From: Puffinus mauretanicus
Taxonomy: Eukaryota > Chordata > Aves > Procellariiformes > Procellariidae
Direction: 5' to 3'
Assembly (NCBI GenBank): GCA_023333565.1
Contig: JAJKFH010000374.1
Span: forward strand, 3,720,001-3,784,000
DNA length: 64,000 nt
Position 1 is the stretch's first letter. Each line of letters opens with the position of its first letter. Both the position numbers and the translations under genes were made by a program. This document shows, one piece after another, positions 37,716-48,075 of the stretch. A model generated the notes under the pieces. The model did not search any database. It worked only from the letters and a program-made list of their open reading frames with translations, and was not told where the DNA came from.

Positions 37716-40201
37716 CAGATTTTGAAGCAAATAAGTGTGAAATATTGCAACTTGTCTGGAAATACTCCATTTGATTCAAGACATACAACATTGAGCTGCA
37801 TATCTTTAGATGATGACTGCTCAGAAATTAAATGGAGTGTGATACACTGCTGTGAGATGATAAATGCCAGGAATTCAGCGCTGGGTAGGTGAGGACAGGT
37901 GGATGAAAGTGGGATAAAGTTGCTGATAAAAGCGATGTTATATTGGAAGCCTTGGTGGGTACGGTTATCAGAGGAATACAAGTGAATATATTAATCTGTA
38001 GCTGGAGGGCAACAACAGGGGCAAGGGAGAGGAAGGGGTCTCCCACTTAGAGGAAGCTAAACCACAACATATTCTAGAATAAACTGGTGGATAACAGGTT
38101 CCTGATATACTTGAAACTAGTGTGGGAAGGGGCCACTCCTGCAGTGCTGGAATGGCTTAGTGTCCCAGCTGCTGCCTCAACCTCTACACACGGTTCCTTC
38201 CTCAAAGTCCCAGCCCCTTTGTGAAAGCCCTGGTTATGCAGCATTGGTTTTGGCTGTAAATTCCCATAGCGTGAATACCCGCTTGTACTGTGCTCATGTA
38301 AGTTTATAAACATCTTCATAAAATGCCTTTCCTAGAGTCTTTACTGCCTTTCCTAGAATCTTTCTGCGTTAGCAACCTTTAGTCTGGGAATCCCCTCCAT
38401 ATTGCTTTAAGGATGCAGAAGTTTTTTAATAATGCTTGCCTGCCTTTGGTTTATTTGATTTATGGGTTCTGAGTATTTGTTTCGCCTTAAAATCTCCAAT
38501 AAGCTGAACTCTGTAGTTAATTGACTTAACCCTTAATATTCCAAACAAACATTACAGACTAAAATCCAAATGTTACATAAATGGTAGTGAAAACGAATAA
38601 CTTGAGTGATGCTTCCCAGAATGCACTTTTTCAGGTGATGTACTTTGGGAAAAATGAACAAAAAAACCTTTTATAGAGCAAGGCTTGCAATGGGAAGTGC
38701 AGGATGAACAGCGTGTGCAATGTGATCTGAATATGCTTTGAGCATCCCAAGTGCTTGGGTCTCGAGCTTAGCTCAGTGTAAATTCAAAAATCCTTTTTCT
38801 CCGCAAAGAGCTTGAGCCAGATTTCCCCTGGGGGAGGGATATTCTGAGTACAATGTTTTAATACTTGCTGTCCTAGTAGCAGACCTGAGGTAGAGAGCTG
38901 ACATGAAGAAAGTGTTAATGATACTTCTCTTAATCTCTTGAAAGCATTGCTTCTGGTTTTCTTTCACTCCTGGAATGGCATGCAGCCCCCTCTCCTCCTA
39001 TCCACTTCAGCAGACCTGAGAAGCAGCTGGCTCAGGTACTATATCTCTCTTTCAAATGTTTGCAGAAAAACCCCAAATCATACGATCATTGCTTAATTTC
39101 ATGATTTGTTGTCCTTTTTCAGCGGGTGGTTGTCTGAATTCAGAAGTGTTTTCTGGGCACTTGGCCTGACTCTGAGTTTTGCATCCAAATTGAGTGGAAT
39201 TTGTAGCCCCTTTGTTCTGGTGTGAAACTTGGCTGGTGCAGCAGAATTTTGCTGTGAGTTCTGGAGCCCATGTTGTGTTTTGACTGGAAGGAATTAGTCT
39301 GATTAAGCTGATTCTTTATTCCTGCAAACACACAAAATTGCCACAGCTCCTACCAATCAATTACCAGTTTGTTTGTCTGCCCATCACCATTGTGTTAGTG
39401 TGCAAGTGATACAGGCTTTGTTCTTTCCTCCCTTGTGTGTCGCTGCCTACAGCAGTGCCCCACTCCTCGGCTTCTGCCACTGCTTTGCGCAGGTACAGAC
39501 GACAGTGCAAGCCCTTCGTGAAAGGAGAGTGGAGCTTCTCTTCTTCCTTTGCTTTGCTTTTCTTGCCTGCTCTGCCTCTAGCGTGTGCAGGCATGTATAA
39601 TGACACATTCTCGCCACCATGCTATTAATTCTTCAGCAGCCACTGGTTTGACCCAGCAAACTCTTTGTCTTGGAGGCTGTGACCCCCCTCTCAGAGTGGA
39701 CAGCAGTGCCAAAACTCCCCGGGTGTGTTTGAAAATGGGTAGAGCCTTGAAAACCAGCAGCAAAGGCTTTCTCCATTCCCAGCAACCTCCCTTCCTCCCC
39801 AAAGCAAACAAATTGTATTGACAGACAAAAGCAGGATTATGGTGAGGAGATTTGCAAGACAACAGGATTATGGAAGCTAAAACAAGCAAACATTGAGATT
39901 ATGTTCGGGAGTGGGCAGGATGGAGTTGGGGAGGAAGGGGACAAGCGTAAGAGCAGCAACTTGGCTGTGGTGCTGGTCTCACACAGTGGTGGTGAGGCAG
40001 CAGAAAAGAGGATTTAAGGTAGTTTAGGACAAAAGCAAGCAAAGTCATTTCTCGCTGTAAACTCCTGTGGATGGAAACCTAGTAGATTTGCATTACGGTT
40101 GTTGATTTTGGCTTTTCGGGAGTCTGGGAACAAAGAGGTAGAGTGGCGAGAGAAGGGGAGGCTGGCCTAAACCTGTGAGTCCTGAAAGCCCCCCTGCTTG
40201 C
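37716..40201. other. Unique non-coding DNA, no recognised gene
   Basis: No recognised gene. The stretch contains the 21-bp duplication listed at 38324. Other open frames are short and overlap on both strands around 39360-39890. Confidence 0.5.
38324..38365. repeat. 21-bp tandem duplication, two copies
   Basis: TGCCTTTCCTAGAGTCTTTAC is followed directly by TGCCTTTCCTAGAATCTTTC. The two copies are 21 bp apart and differ at one internal base and at the end. It is a small local duplication. Confidence 0.75.
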
Positions 40202-40258
40202 TAGGTCAGGATAGGCGCCAGCTGTCAGCTGATCCGAGCTGAGATCAGCTGTGACCTA
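40202..40258. promoter_or_regulatory. Nested inverted repeat with three E-boxes and two AGGTCA half-sites
   Basis: An outer perfect 7-bp inverted pair, TAGGTCA (40202-40208) and TGACCTA (40252-40258), encloses an inner perfect 9-bp inverted pair, CAGCTGATC (40226-40234) and GATCAGCTG (40243-40251). CAGCTG occurs three times (40219, 40226, 40246). On the right the two arms are contiguous. On the left they are split by 17 bases that hold the extra CAGCTG. CAGCTG is a basic helix-loop-helix E-box, and AGGTCA is a nuclear-receptor half-site. A homeodomain-like TAATTATT follows directly. An enhancer role is inferred only. Confidence 0.4.
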
Positions 40259-42029
40259 ATTATTGGCCTCTTAAACCTGCATTATTCCTTTCATTTTCCA
40301 GCTCATTGACGTTGTATAGAGAGAAGGTGAAAGAAGGTAGAAAAAAGTTATTGATAATCCACTTCCTATGTGTCTGCCACTCAGCCAGGGTCATGGCTGG
40401 ATGGCCTCCATCAAGCAGAATGAGGGTGGGCTTTTAACCCCTTCTGCTCCCCTGTGGGAGGAAGACAGCTTTGTGCATTTGGGGGAATGGAAGCTTAAAA
40501 CAATTTGAAATAAAACATCGGTGTGCTCTGGGGCAGAAAGATTTTTGTAGTTCTTGTTTGCTCTGAGGACAGAGGAAGTGAGCAGTTCATAACCTATGAA
40601 AGGAAGGAATGAACAGAAATACTCATCACCCCCTTCAGCACACAGGCAGGTAGAGGCATGCCTAATGGGTTTATAATCCTAGTGGTTGGTAAGGCATTGT
40701 GTGTGTGCATTTTGCAGTAATCAGTAGACAAAGCACTTGCACTATAGACATGTTTTGGCCTTTTTAAGGTTGACATGGGTGTATGAGAATGCTTTGCTTG
40801 GGCAGCAGGAAGGTACCAACCCAGTTAGAGTGGTCTTAGATATGAATAACATACCAGCTCACAATCTTTCAGTGTATCTGGCTGCTGGTGAGAGCAGCTT
40901 GGCAGCCTTGCTTTACCCAGCCAGTATGTGATACTCACTGTTACTACCTGCCTTGTGAGTAGTTAAAAGAATCAGTGTAAAGAATTGGAAAAGATCCAAT
41001 ACTGGTGGCTAAGATGGTATCAGGCTGGGTGTGTGGCACAGCACGGTGGGTGCCGAAGAGCAGCAAGGCTTTGCTTTCTGGCTACGGCGGTGGGGCCTGG
41101 GGAAGGCAAACGTTGTGTCTCTGGCAGGTGCAGAAGGAAAGAGGGAGATGGTGAGGGATGAACAGATTGTGCAAAACTATCAATTTTTCTGTACAAATGC
41201 ACTTTCCAACTGCCAAATCTCTGTGCATCTTCCTCCAATAACTGATAATCCCCACCAATCAAATGACCTCCTTGGTGATTAAAGCATCCATCTCCTGTTT
41301 GTTGATTTGTCGCCAACTCAATCTTTCAGGCTTTTAAACCCTCCCACAATGCTTGCTAGTTAGCATATGTTCTCTAAGTCTGCACTTGCCAAGATCCACT
41401 GACAAATGCTTGTTTGCTGCTTTATTCAGCAGTACAGGTGCCCTGCACTTTCTGCCATTTCTGACATTCAGACCTGCTGCTGAAGAAGGGAGGGTGGGGA
41501 GATTGAGTGAGGAGAACTCCCCTATTGTATTATACTCTCTAATCAAGCCAAATTGTTGAGACTGGCTGTAAATTGCTGGGATAATTGACCTTCAGTCTTT
41601 TGAAATACACTTCTGGGAGTGAAATACATTTCACTTTCTTTTTTTTTTTCCTGTTTGAAGCCTCTTGCAGCCTTTCCAAAGCATCTTCTGACAAATTTTA
41701 ATCAATAACCTAGTCAGTGGTAAGCCTGAGTCTATCACATCTATTACCTTGATGGCAGTGGTACTGGAAGCCCTTATTCCTTCATTTTCAACATCAAAGC
41801 TAGCAGCATGGAACGAAAGAAAAAAAAAACAAACCAGGGAGATTAGAGTTAAAGTTAAATTGGGATGGGTTTAAAAAGTGAGCACTTTCAAGCCCGATCA
41901 AATCTATTACAGTTATTTATTATTGACTGAGTACTCATTGCATGTTCAGGGCTGTATGATATACATCATGCAGCAGCTATAGCCACTACTTCTGGAGCCT
42001 CAGCTTTTAGGTCAGAGTTGCACACTGTA

Positions 42030-42060
42030 GTGTATGTTTGTGTGTGTATATATATATGCG
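42030..42060. repeat. TG/TA microsatellite
   Basis: TGTATGTTTGTGTGTGTATATATATATGCG is an imperfect dinucleotide run switching from TG to TA. Confidence 0.7.
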
Positions 42061-42193
42061 CATCATTCTTTACTGTGGCCCTTTTTGTGATATTTCTGTT
42101 GTGACTGTTGCCTATTGCTCTTGCCTTAATGAAAGGTGTAGATCTCTTGGTAAAGTGGCCTGCATACCTAGGATCTCCTAACAGAAATGATTT

Positions 42194-42211
42194 AAAAAAA
42201 AAAAAAAAAAA
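42194..42211 (+). repeat. A tract, 18 bases
   Basis: Eighteen A bases are followed by an A/C-rich tail (CAAACCAACAAACAAAA). No retrocopied gene body is visible upstream and no flanking duplication was found, so I treat it as simple sequence. Confidence 0.75.
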
Positions 42212-42429
42212 CAAACCAACAAACAAAAATGACAAAAGGCCCTTGCATAAGGGATGTGGAGGGAGATGCATGATTTCATCGCTTATGTATTGAACAGGAA
42301 CTAGAGCAGTTAGTACCTATCCCTGAGCTTTTCATTATTAACTAGCATTTTTTGTTTGTGACAGCAAAAGCAACAGTTGTGTTGCTTATCTTCCTTCGGG
42401 TGTTTGTAAACTGAATGATTCTGACACTA

Positions 42430-42550
42430 AATGGTTGTAGGACCTTAGCCAAATTAGTTGCCATCCCTGTGCCTCAGTTTCATGGATAATGGTTTATAAA
42501 ACTGGATTAAGTTTATAGTGTTTAAGTGCTGTGAGATCTTGAGTATGCAC
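42430..42550 (+). repeat. MIR-like SINE fragment
   Basis: GGACCTTAGCCAAATTAGTTGCC and CCTGTGCCTCAGTTTCATGG match the MIR core and the following conserved segment in order. They are followed by a decayed 3' part ending near GTGCTGTGAGATC. Confidence 0.58.
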
Positions 42551-44814
42551 CTTGTTAATTCTTCTTGGCTGTAAGATACATTGAGGAATAATCTAGTAGA
42601 TCCAGACTGGAGCAACTGAAGAATCTTTTTCCCATTCCCATTTTGTGACTTACACTTTTTTGGACTTAGGTGAATTATTTCCTTACATGAAGAAAGGAAA
42701 GTGAGATAATGATGCTGCTAAAAAGCATTCTGAGATTCCTAAATGAAAGATGCCGTGTAAGTGCCAAATGGTAGCATTGTTGTAACACATGCTGGAGAAA
42801 CAGGCAGCACTGAGTGAGTTCATGTCTTGCTGGGTAAGCCAATACGTTGTGATACGGTGAACAGTGTTGCACAGTTGGAAATACTTGCATGGCCTTCATG
42901 GAGCCAGCCAGCCAAACTGGTAATGTGTGAGATGGACCCCTCAGAAGGAGACTGGCCTGTGAATACAGACTGAAATGAGATTTGGCCGTGATAGCCTCAA
43001 CCTACAGCACGAGCCTATAGATATTCCTGGCAGTACCCTAGGGAGAGGAGGCTTTGAAGCAGGGTGTAGCAGTTACAGCTTGTAAGGCTGCAGTGCATGG
43101 TCCTGGTCCTAAAGCAGTGCAGTGCCCTAAAGGGCAAACTGTTTGCATAACAAGAAGTCTCCGGAGTCTGATGCATGGGAGGTGCTATTTATCACCCCCA
43201 GCTGCAAGCAGCAATAACCTCTAATACAATGGAATGATGCCTCAGGCCAGTCTATACATTTATAAGCACATTAATAAATCATCATAAAAATAAAACACAT
43301 TTGTTGCCATTAAAAATTTACATGGAACATTTGTCATTTGTAAGCCCCTTTCTGTCCTCCTCCTTACCCTCTCATCACCACTGACGTGTATCACAGATAT
43401 GGATACGGGAGAAAAGGGATGTAAGGACTCAGGCAGAAGCCCAAATTGATGCCCCAGTTGCCGGTTCATCCATGTGACAGGCATGGGGTAGCTGGTTACC
43501 AGCATTCCGTGGTCAGGGACCTGCACATCCCAGGGGGATGGGCCAGGGCACCACCACCCTGATGTTTCCATTTTGGAGGGTACTGGGGACAGAGGCAGGT
43601 AACAAGACTGCTGTGGCTGCTCTGTGGAGAAGATGGGGCCATGAAACAGTGCAGCATTCCTGCTTCTGGGCTAGTGCAAAGACTGTGCCTGCCCAGCTGC
43701 GGGGTTAGCACAGCAGAGGATGATGCAGGCCTGCTTGTGGGTGGGCCTGCCACCTTGAGAGCAGGATGGTATTTGGCTGGTTGGGTTGCTCAGCCACACG
43801 GCTGTGCTTTCAGGTCTTTTGCCACAGCCTGCATGCAGTCACATTGACGCCAGGGCCTGCAGGGCTGCCTTTTGCTGTGATAACTCCCTTAGCGGCCCTG
43901 GCTTGCTGCGTTGGGTGCGGGCAGTCTCGGTGTGCTGGCTAGGTGTGTGATGTTGTCGTAGGGACTGGGTGCTTCTGAAATGCTGGGTGACCTTCGATAG
44001 GTGGTACAGGATTGCCTTCTGGGTTGCTGGACTCCCTTAAAACTGCAGGCCTTGAGAGAGGTCAGAGCACGTGTCTGAGGCGCGGCTTCCCACTTGTCTG
44101 GAAAAGAAGGTGAGAGAGCTTCTTGTCTGACGCTTCCAGCTGGATTTTTAGCTGCTTCTGGGCCTGGTAACTTAGACTAATGGGTCCTTGTTGACTTTTG
44201 AGGCTGTGACTGGCATAGCAAAGGTTTTGCACTGGCTTTAACAGCAGTCTCTCGTTTGTTTCCTCACGCTGTTGTTGTTTTATGAGGGAAGCCGCCTGGG
44301 AGTTACAAGTCTCCCAAAGAATCCAGCTGTGATTTATGAATTGGCCATCAACAGTTATTATGCCAGCCACTGCATGCATCCATTCTAATAAATTTCCTGC
44401 ATCTTCCTTAGCAGCTTGTTTTACTCCTGTTTATTGATACCATGGCCTTAACAAAAGCAGCACATCAATTACAGTAATTGCATTCAGCGCTGCTGGAGAT
44501 GTGGTCTCAGGACAGGTTGTGGAGCCTGGGTGGGGGATTAAGGGCTGTTGAGAGGACCTAGAGAGAGGAGAGCAGAGGCGGAGTTGATGCCCAGGTGGAT
44601 TTCCCTTGATGCTTTGTATCCCTTTAATTTTAATGTCTTCTTAAGAAAGAGGAGGAGCGGGATCATTGCAAATGCGGCCCAAATCAATCTTGCCTGCTGG
44701 GCTATCCCAGCTGTATATTATTTTCAAATATGAGATATCAGTCAGGGTTTTGTACAATTTCTAATTGCCTTTTTTCCCAGGAAAAAAAGATTTAAAAAAA
44801 ATTTTTAGTGATTG
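42551..44814. other. Unique non-coding DNA
   Basis: No recognised gene. GC-richer sequence at 43340-44000 gives several overlapping frames of 68-105 codons in both directions without known domains. A palindromic homeodomain-like site at 44466-44480 is described in the findings. Confidence 0.5.
44466..44480. promoter_or_regulatory. Palindromic homeodomain-like site
   Basis: CAATTACAGTAATTG is a perfect 7-bp inverted repeat (CAATTAC / GTAATTG) around a single A. ATTA/TAAT is the core bound by homeodomain proteins. Regulatory function is inferred from the motif alone. Confidence 0.3.
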
Positions 44815-45611
44815 AAGCAGTGAATATGGATTTGGTAGATGGACTATTCAATGGATAAGGAACTGGCTGGATGACCGCATCTAAAGAGTTGCAGTCAATG
44901 TCTCAATGTCCAGATGGAGATCAGTAACAAGCGGTGTCCCTCAGGGGGTCTGTATTGGGACTGGTATCAATATCTTTATTAATGATATAGACAGTGGGAT
45001 CGAGTGCACCCTCAGCCAGTTTGCAGATGACACCAGGCTGAGTGGTGCGGTTGATTTGCTAGAGGGAAAGAGATGCCATCCAGAGGGACCTGGACAAGCT
45101 CGAGAAGTGGGCCCGTGTGAACGTCATGAAGGTTAAGTGCAAGTTCCTGCACCTGGGTCGAGGCAATCCCCAGTATCAATACAGACTGGGGGATGAAGGG
45201 ATTGAGAGCAGCCCTGCAGAGAAGGGCTTGGGGATATTGGTAGATGAAAATTTGGACATGAGCCAGCAATGTGCACCTGCAGCCCAGAAAGTCAATCTTA
45301 TCCCAGGCTACATAAAGAGAAATGTGGCCAGCAGGTTGAGGGAGGTGATTCTCCTCCTCCGTTCTGCTCTTGTGAGACCCCACCTGGAGTACTGCATCCT
45401 GGAGTCCCTGGTACAAGACAGACATGGATCTGTTGGAACAGGTCCAGGGGACGGCCATGAAAATGGTCAGAGGGCTGGAACACCTCTCCTATGAAGAAAG
45501 GCTGTGAGAGGTGTGGTTCTTCAGCTTGGAGATAAGAAAGGTTTCAATGCTCAAAAGGGGGCTTATAAGAAAGATGGAGAGAGAATTTTTACCAGGCCCT
45601 TGTTATGATAG
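44815..45611 (+). mobile_element. CR1 LINE fragment (reverse-transcriptase 3' region), 5'- and 3'-truncated, inactive
   Basis: CR1 is the dominant non-LTR retrotransposon of birds. Translated on the plus strand, 44906-45136 contains a GVPQG motif, an INIFINDID stretch and FADDT (FADD at 45020-45031), the catalytic centre of the reverse transcriptase. A second frame (45117-45494) continues with a KCKFLHLGRGNPQY segment and an EKGLGILVD...[13 protein letters not shown]...RPHLEYC segment typical of the CR1 region after the RT core. The shift between these frames, and a small deletion near 45125 where the family usually has a few more codons, show it is dead. Its 5' end is missing, as is usual. 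The 3' UTR and terminal octamer repeats are also missing because the LTR-like sequence begins near 45611. Confidence 0.9.
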
Positions 45612-45755
45612 AGTGGTTTAGAGGCCGCTCAAAGAATCACTGACAGTAGCAGAAAGTGATTTTAATAGAAATTTATAAAAGGGCGACTTAACAGAGCTCG
45701 ATGGCAAGGTTCATTCTATCACTTACTACACGGACGAAGCATACAAAGGAAAAGA
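45611..45755 (-). mobile_element. LTR-like repeat, part 1 (3' portion in minus orientation)
   Basis: This sequence abuts the CR1 without unique DNA between. Read on the minus strand it has TTATAAATTTC, then a TATTAAAATC polyadenylation-like stretch, and ends near CCACTCTATCATAACA. That is the layout of a retroviral LTR end. Family assignment is uncertain. The exact border with CR1 is unclear because the last CR1 bases (TGTTATGATAG) resemble both elements. Confidence 0.45.
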
Positions 45756-45912
45756 GCCTGGGAACTGAGAAGTCCTTGACTAGCATAAGCACTACTTAGC
45801 AACAACTAAAACATCAGTGGGTTATCAACATTATTCTCATACTAAATCCAAAACACAGCACTATACCCGCTGCTAAGAAGAAAAGTAACTCTATCCCAGC
45901 CGAAACCAGGGT
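45756..45912 (-). mobile_element. Partial copy of the solo-LTR family, 5' portion
   Basis: The stretch matches the final ~155 bp (plus-strand sense) of the LTRs at 23168 and 50444. Shared words include AGTCCTTGACTAGCATAAGC, ACTTAGCAACAACTAAAACATC and CTATCCCAGC. The rest of the LTR is absent. It ends in AACCAGGGTA in place of AACCAGGACA, so the terminal CA is lost and no target-site duplication is visible. Confidence 0.75.
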
Positions 45913-46165
45913 ATCGTGTTAGAATTAAGTTGGAATGATTTATACAGAGGCCGAGGATGAAAAGGTAAAGGAAGACCCTCCCGTTGAGTCACAAGGTTCA
46001 GAGTAGACCTGGCTGGATCAACCCCTAGACCCAGACTGGTCAACAGTATATGTCTAAGGGATTATATGTGTTTAGCAGCAGTCTAAGGTTCATTCACAAT
46101 CTTAAGATCGATCATAAGATTTTAGGAGACTATATTTGCTAGCAGATACTTCCATCAGTTCACAC
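45913..46165 (-). mobile_element. LTR-like repeat, part 2
   Basis: This resembles an avian LTR-type repeat from memory of words such as GGCCGAGGATGAAAAGGTAAAG, CAAGGTTCAGAGTAGACCTGG and AAGGTTCATTCACAATC. It may be the other half of the element at 45611-45755, split by the partial LTR between them. It stops at a CA microsatellite at 46161. I cannot name the family. Confidence 0.4.
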
Positions 46166-46178
46166 ACACACACACACA
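46161..46178. repeat. CA dinucleotide repeat
   Basis: Nine CA units in a row directly follow the LTR-like repeat. Confidence 0.85.
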
Positions 46179-48004
46179 GATGCAAAGATGGATAAATATA
46201 CAAAAAAAAATATCCTGCATCGTTGGTGTGGAATGACTGTTAGGATTTGTGTGTCCCTATCTGGCATTTGATACCATATTTCCAGAAGATAGTTGTGTGT
46301 CTACGTTACTTAGGGATTTTTTTCAGATGAAGAAGTGTATATAACTAATTGTACATAGATGATTAATTGACAATTGACACTGTCTTCTCCACAACCCAAA
46401 CCGAGTTTTGTTGGCCTTCGTAAAGTAGAAGCTTTGCTTCATGTATGAGAGAGTTATTTCTTACTTATTTCTTTTACTGGTAGACACTACATAATTCTTT
46501 CCAGAAAGATATGGCTGTGCTGATGGGTTGCCACCCTATACTTGATGTTTCATCCAGTTTGCTTCTTGGTCGGAAGTGGTGCAGATATAATTTGAGTTGT
46601 ATCAGTGTGTATTTTGCTACTGGGCTCTCTATTTCTTCCGAACCATGTGTCTTGTCCTACCAAAGTTGCTTTTGACTATAGATGAGATTCCAGGTTGGAT
46701 TTGTCACTTCTTTTTTTTATTAGTCACTATGGCAAATCACAAACATACCAGCACAGCACTGTTAGCACATTGGTGTCAAGCTGTGCATTTAGGATTCCAG
46801 CTCGTATGTCCATGAGCTGGGTTTTACCTTATACTTCTTCTGTGCTACCTGATATTAGTACCTTCCCTTGTATACAGTATAGCAGTTTCCATGTGCTTTC
46901 TTGTTGGTTATTAATCTTCTGTCATGCGTTTCTTCATTACTTTATCCATGTGCTAAACATACACAAATGCTCCAGTTAGCTTTGCATGTTTGGTTTGTGT
47001 ATTAAGTAGTGTTTCTTCAGAGGCCATATCTGAACACTTTTTAGTCTGCATATCCTTACTGTGTGACGGCCTTTCCTTGGCTGACAAAAGTCAGACTGCT
47101 GCAGTTCCTGTTTCCTTAGCCCTGAGCTGTTGCTCCAGCATCCCATCCTTCAGCTGTAAAAGCTAACTGCTTTTCCCAGATCCCCTGTTCATCTTACCTA
47201 GGACTCAGTTATATCAAAGTTAGATCACAGCTGAGATAAGTTTGCCATAGCTCAGCACTCAGTGTAGCGTTGCGTGGTCCCTGTAGAAGATCTGTGTGTG
47301 GAAGTCAAATGTGGAATAACAGAAGGCTGCAAACAGGATTCTGGTTTGCTGGTGGAGGACTACAGAAGCAGAAGATGCTATGGGAAGTTAAAAACGTTGC
47401 ACACACATGTACTCATACATATGTACATATATACAAAATTCTTGTTGATATTTGGATTGTGAAAACCTTTGGTCTAGGTTAGCCCTGCTATACAGTGAGT
47501 CTAAATACTCTTTGTTTTGCAGTGATACTGTTATTCCTCCAGGTGACTGAATTAATAGTGCTCTCCATAATATTCCTTTGTGGATTAGACCCCCAGCACT
47601 ACAACCACAGCCCTTCTGCTTTTATTCTTTATTCCTGGATTTATTCCCAGTTTTGTCTATGAAATGATCATTTAGTACAGGAGCAATATGCTGATTTCCC
47701 CTTATGGCTATTGCGTTTTCTTTTCATAAATCAGGAATTAATTTGTCTTTTTTGGGTCCCTTGGTGCCTCTCTGCTTAATAGCCAAGTATATTTGGTCTG
47801 TGTAATCTAATGAAAATAAGAATAGTAGATAGTGAAAATTGATGTCCCCAGCAACCTCTCATACCCCTCAGAACCTGGGGGACCCTCTTTTCCTCCTTTT
47901 TCCATCCTGGAGATCCACTTGCATCTGTCACTTGCTGATAAGGGACTCCTGTGCTGTTTGGTAGTTAAGAGATAGGCCAGGGCTGGAGGGGAGGAGGGGT
48001 TAGT
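46179..48004. other. Unique non-coding DNA
   Basis: No recognised gene. Sequence is AT-rich, with only short frames. A short CA/TA-rich stretch is present near 47400-47432. Confidence 0.5.
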
Positions 48005-48075
48005 TGTCAGTCACCTGGGATCCATCTGCAGCCCTGCCACTATATTGTTCTGTGACCTTCACCTCCTTGCATAGC
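48005..48075 (+). repeat. MIR-like SINE fragment
   Basis: TCACCTGGGATCCATCTGCAG is followed by CCCTGCCACTATATTGTTCTGTGACCTTC. This matches the tRNA-related end and core start of MIR. The downstream part is too decayed to follow. Confidence 0.45.

Larger units (their letters stand above)
40259..42429. other. Unique non-coding DNA with simple repeats
   Basis: No recognised gene. A TG/TA microsatellite at 42030-42060 and an 18-base A tract at 42194-42211 are present. The stretch 41160-41420 is repeat-free and rich in short TAAT/ATTA and CCAAT-like words, but nothing in it can be assigned. Confidence 0.5.

Noticed and set aside
42194..42211. Poly-A tail of a processed pseudogene
   Set aside because: No intronless gene body lies upstream and no flanking duplication was found.
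45012..45458. Minus-strand open frame of 148 codons
   Set aside because: It is antisense to the CR1 reverse-transcriptase region, whose real frame is on the plus strand.
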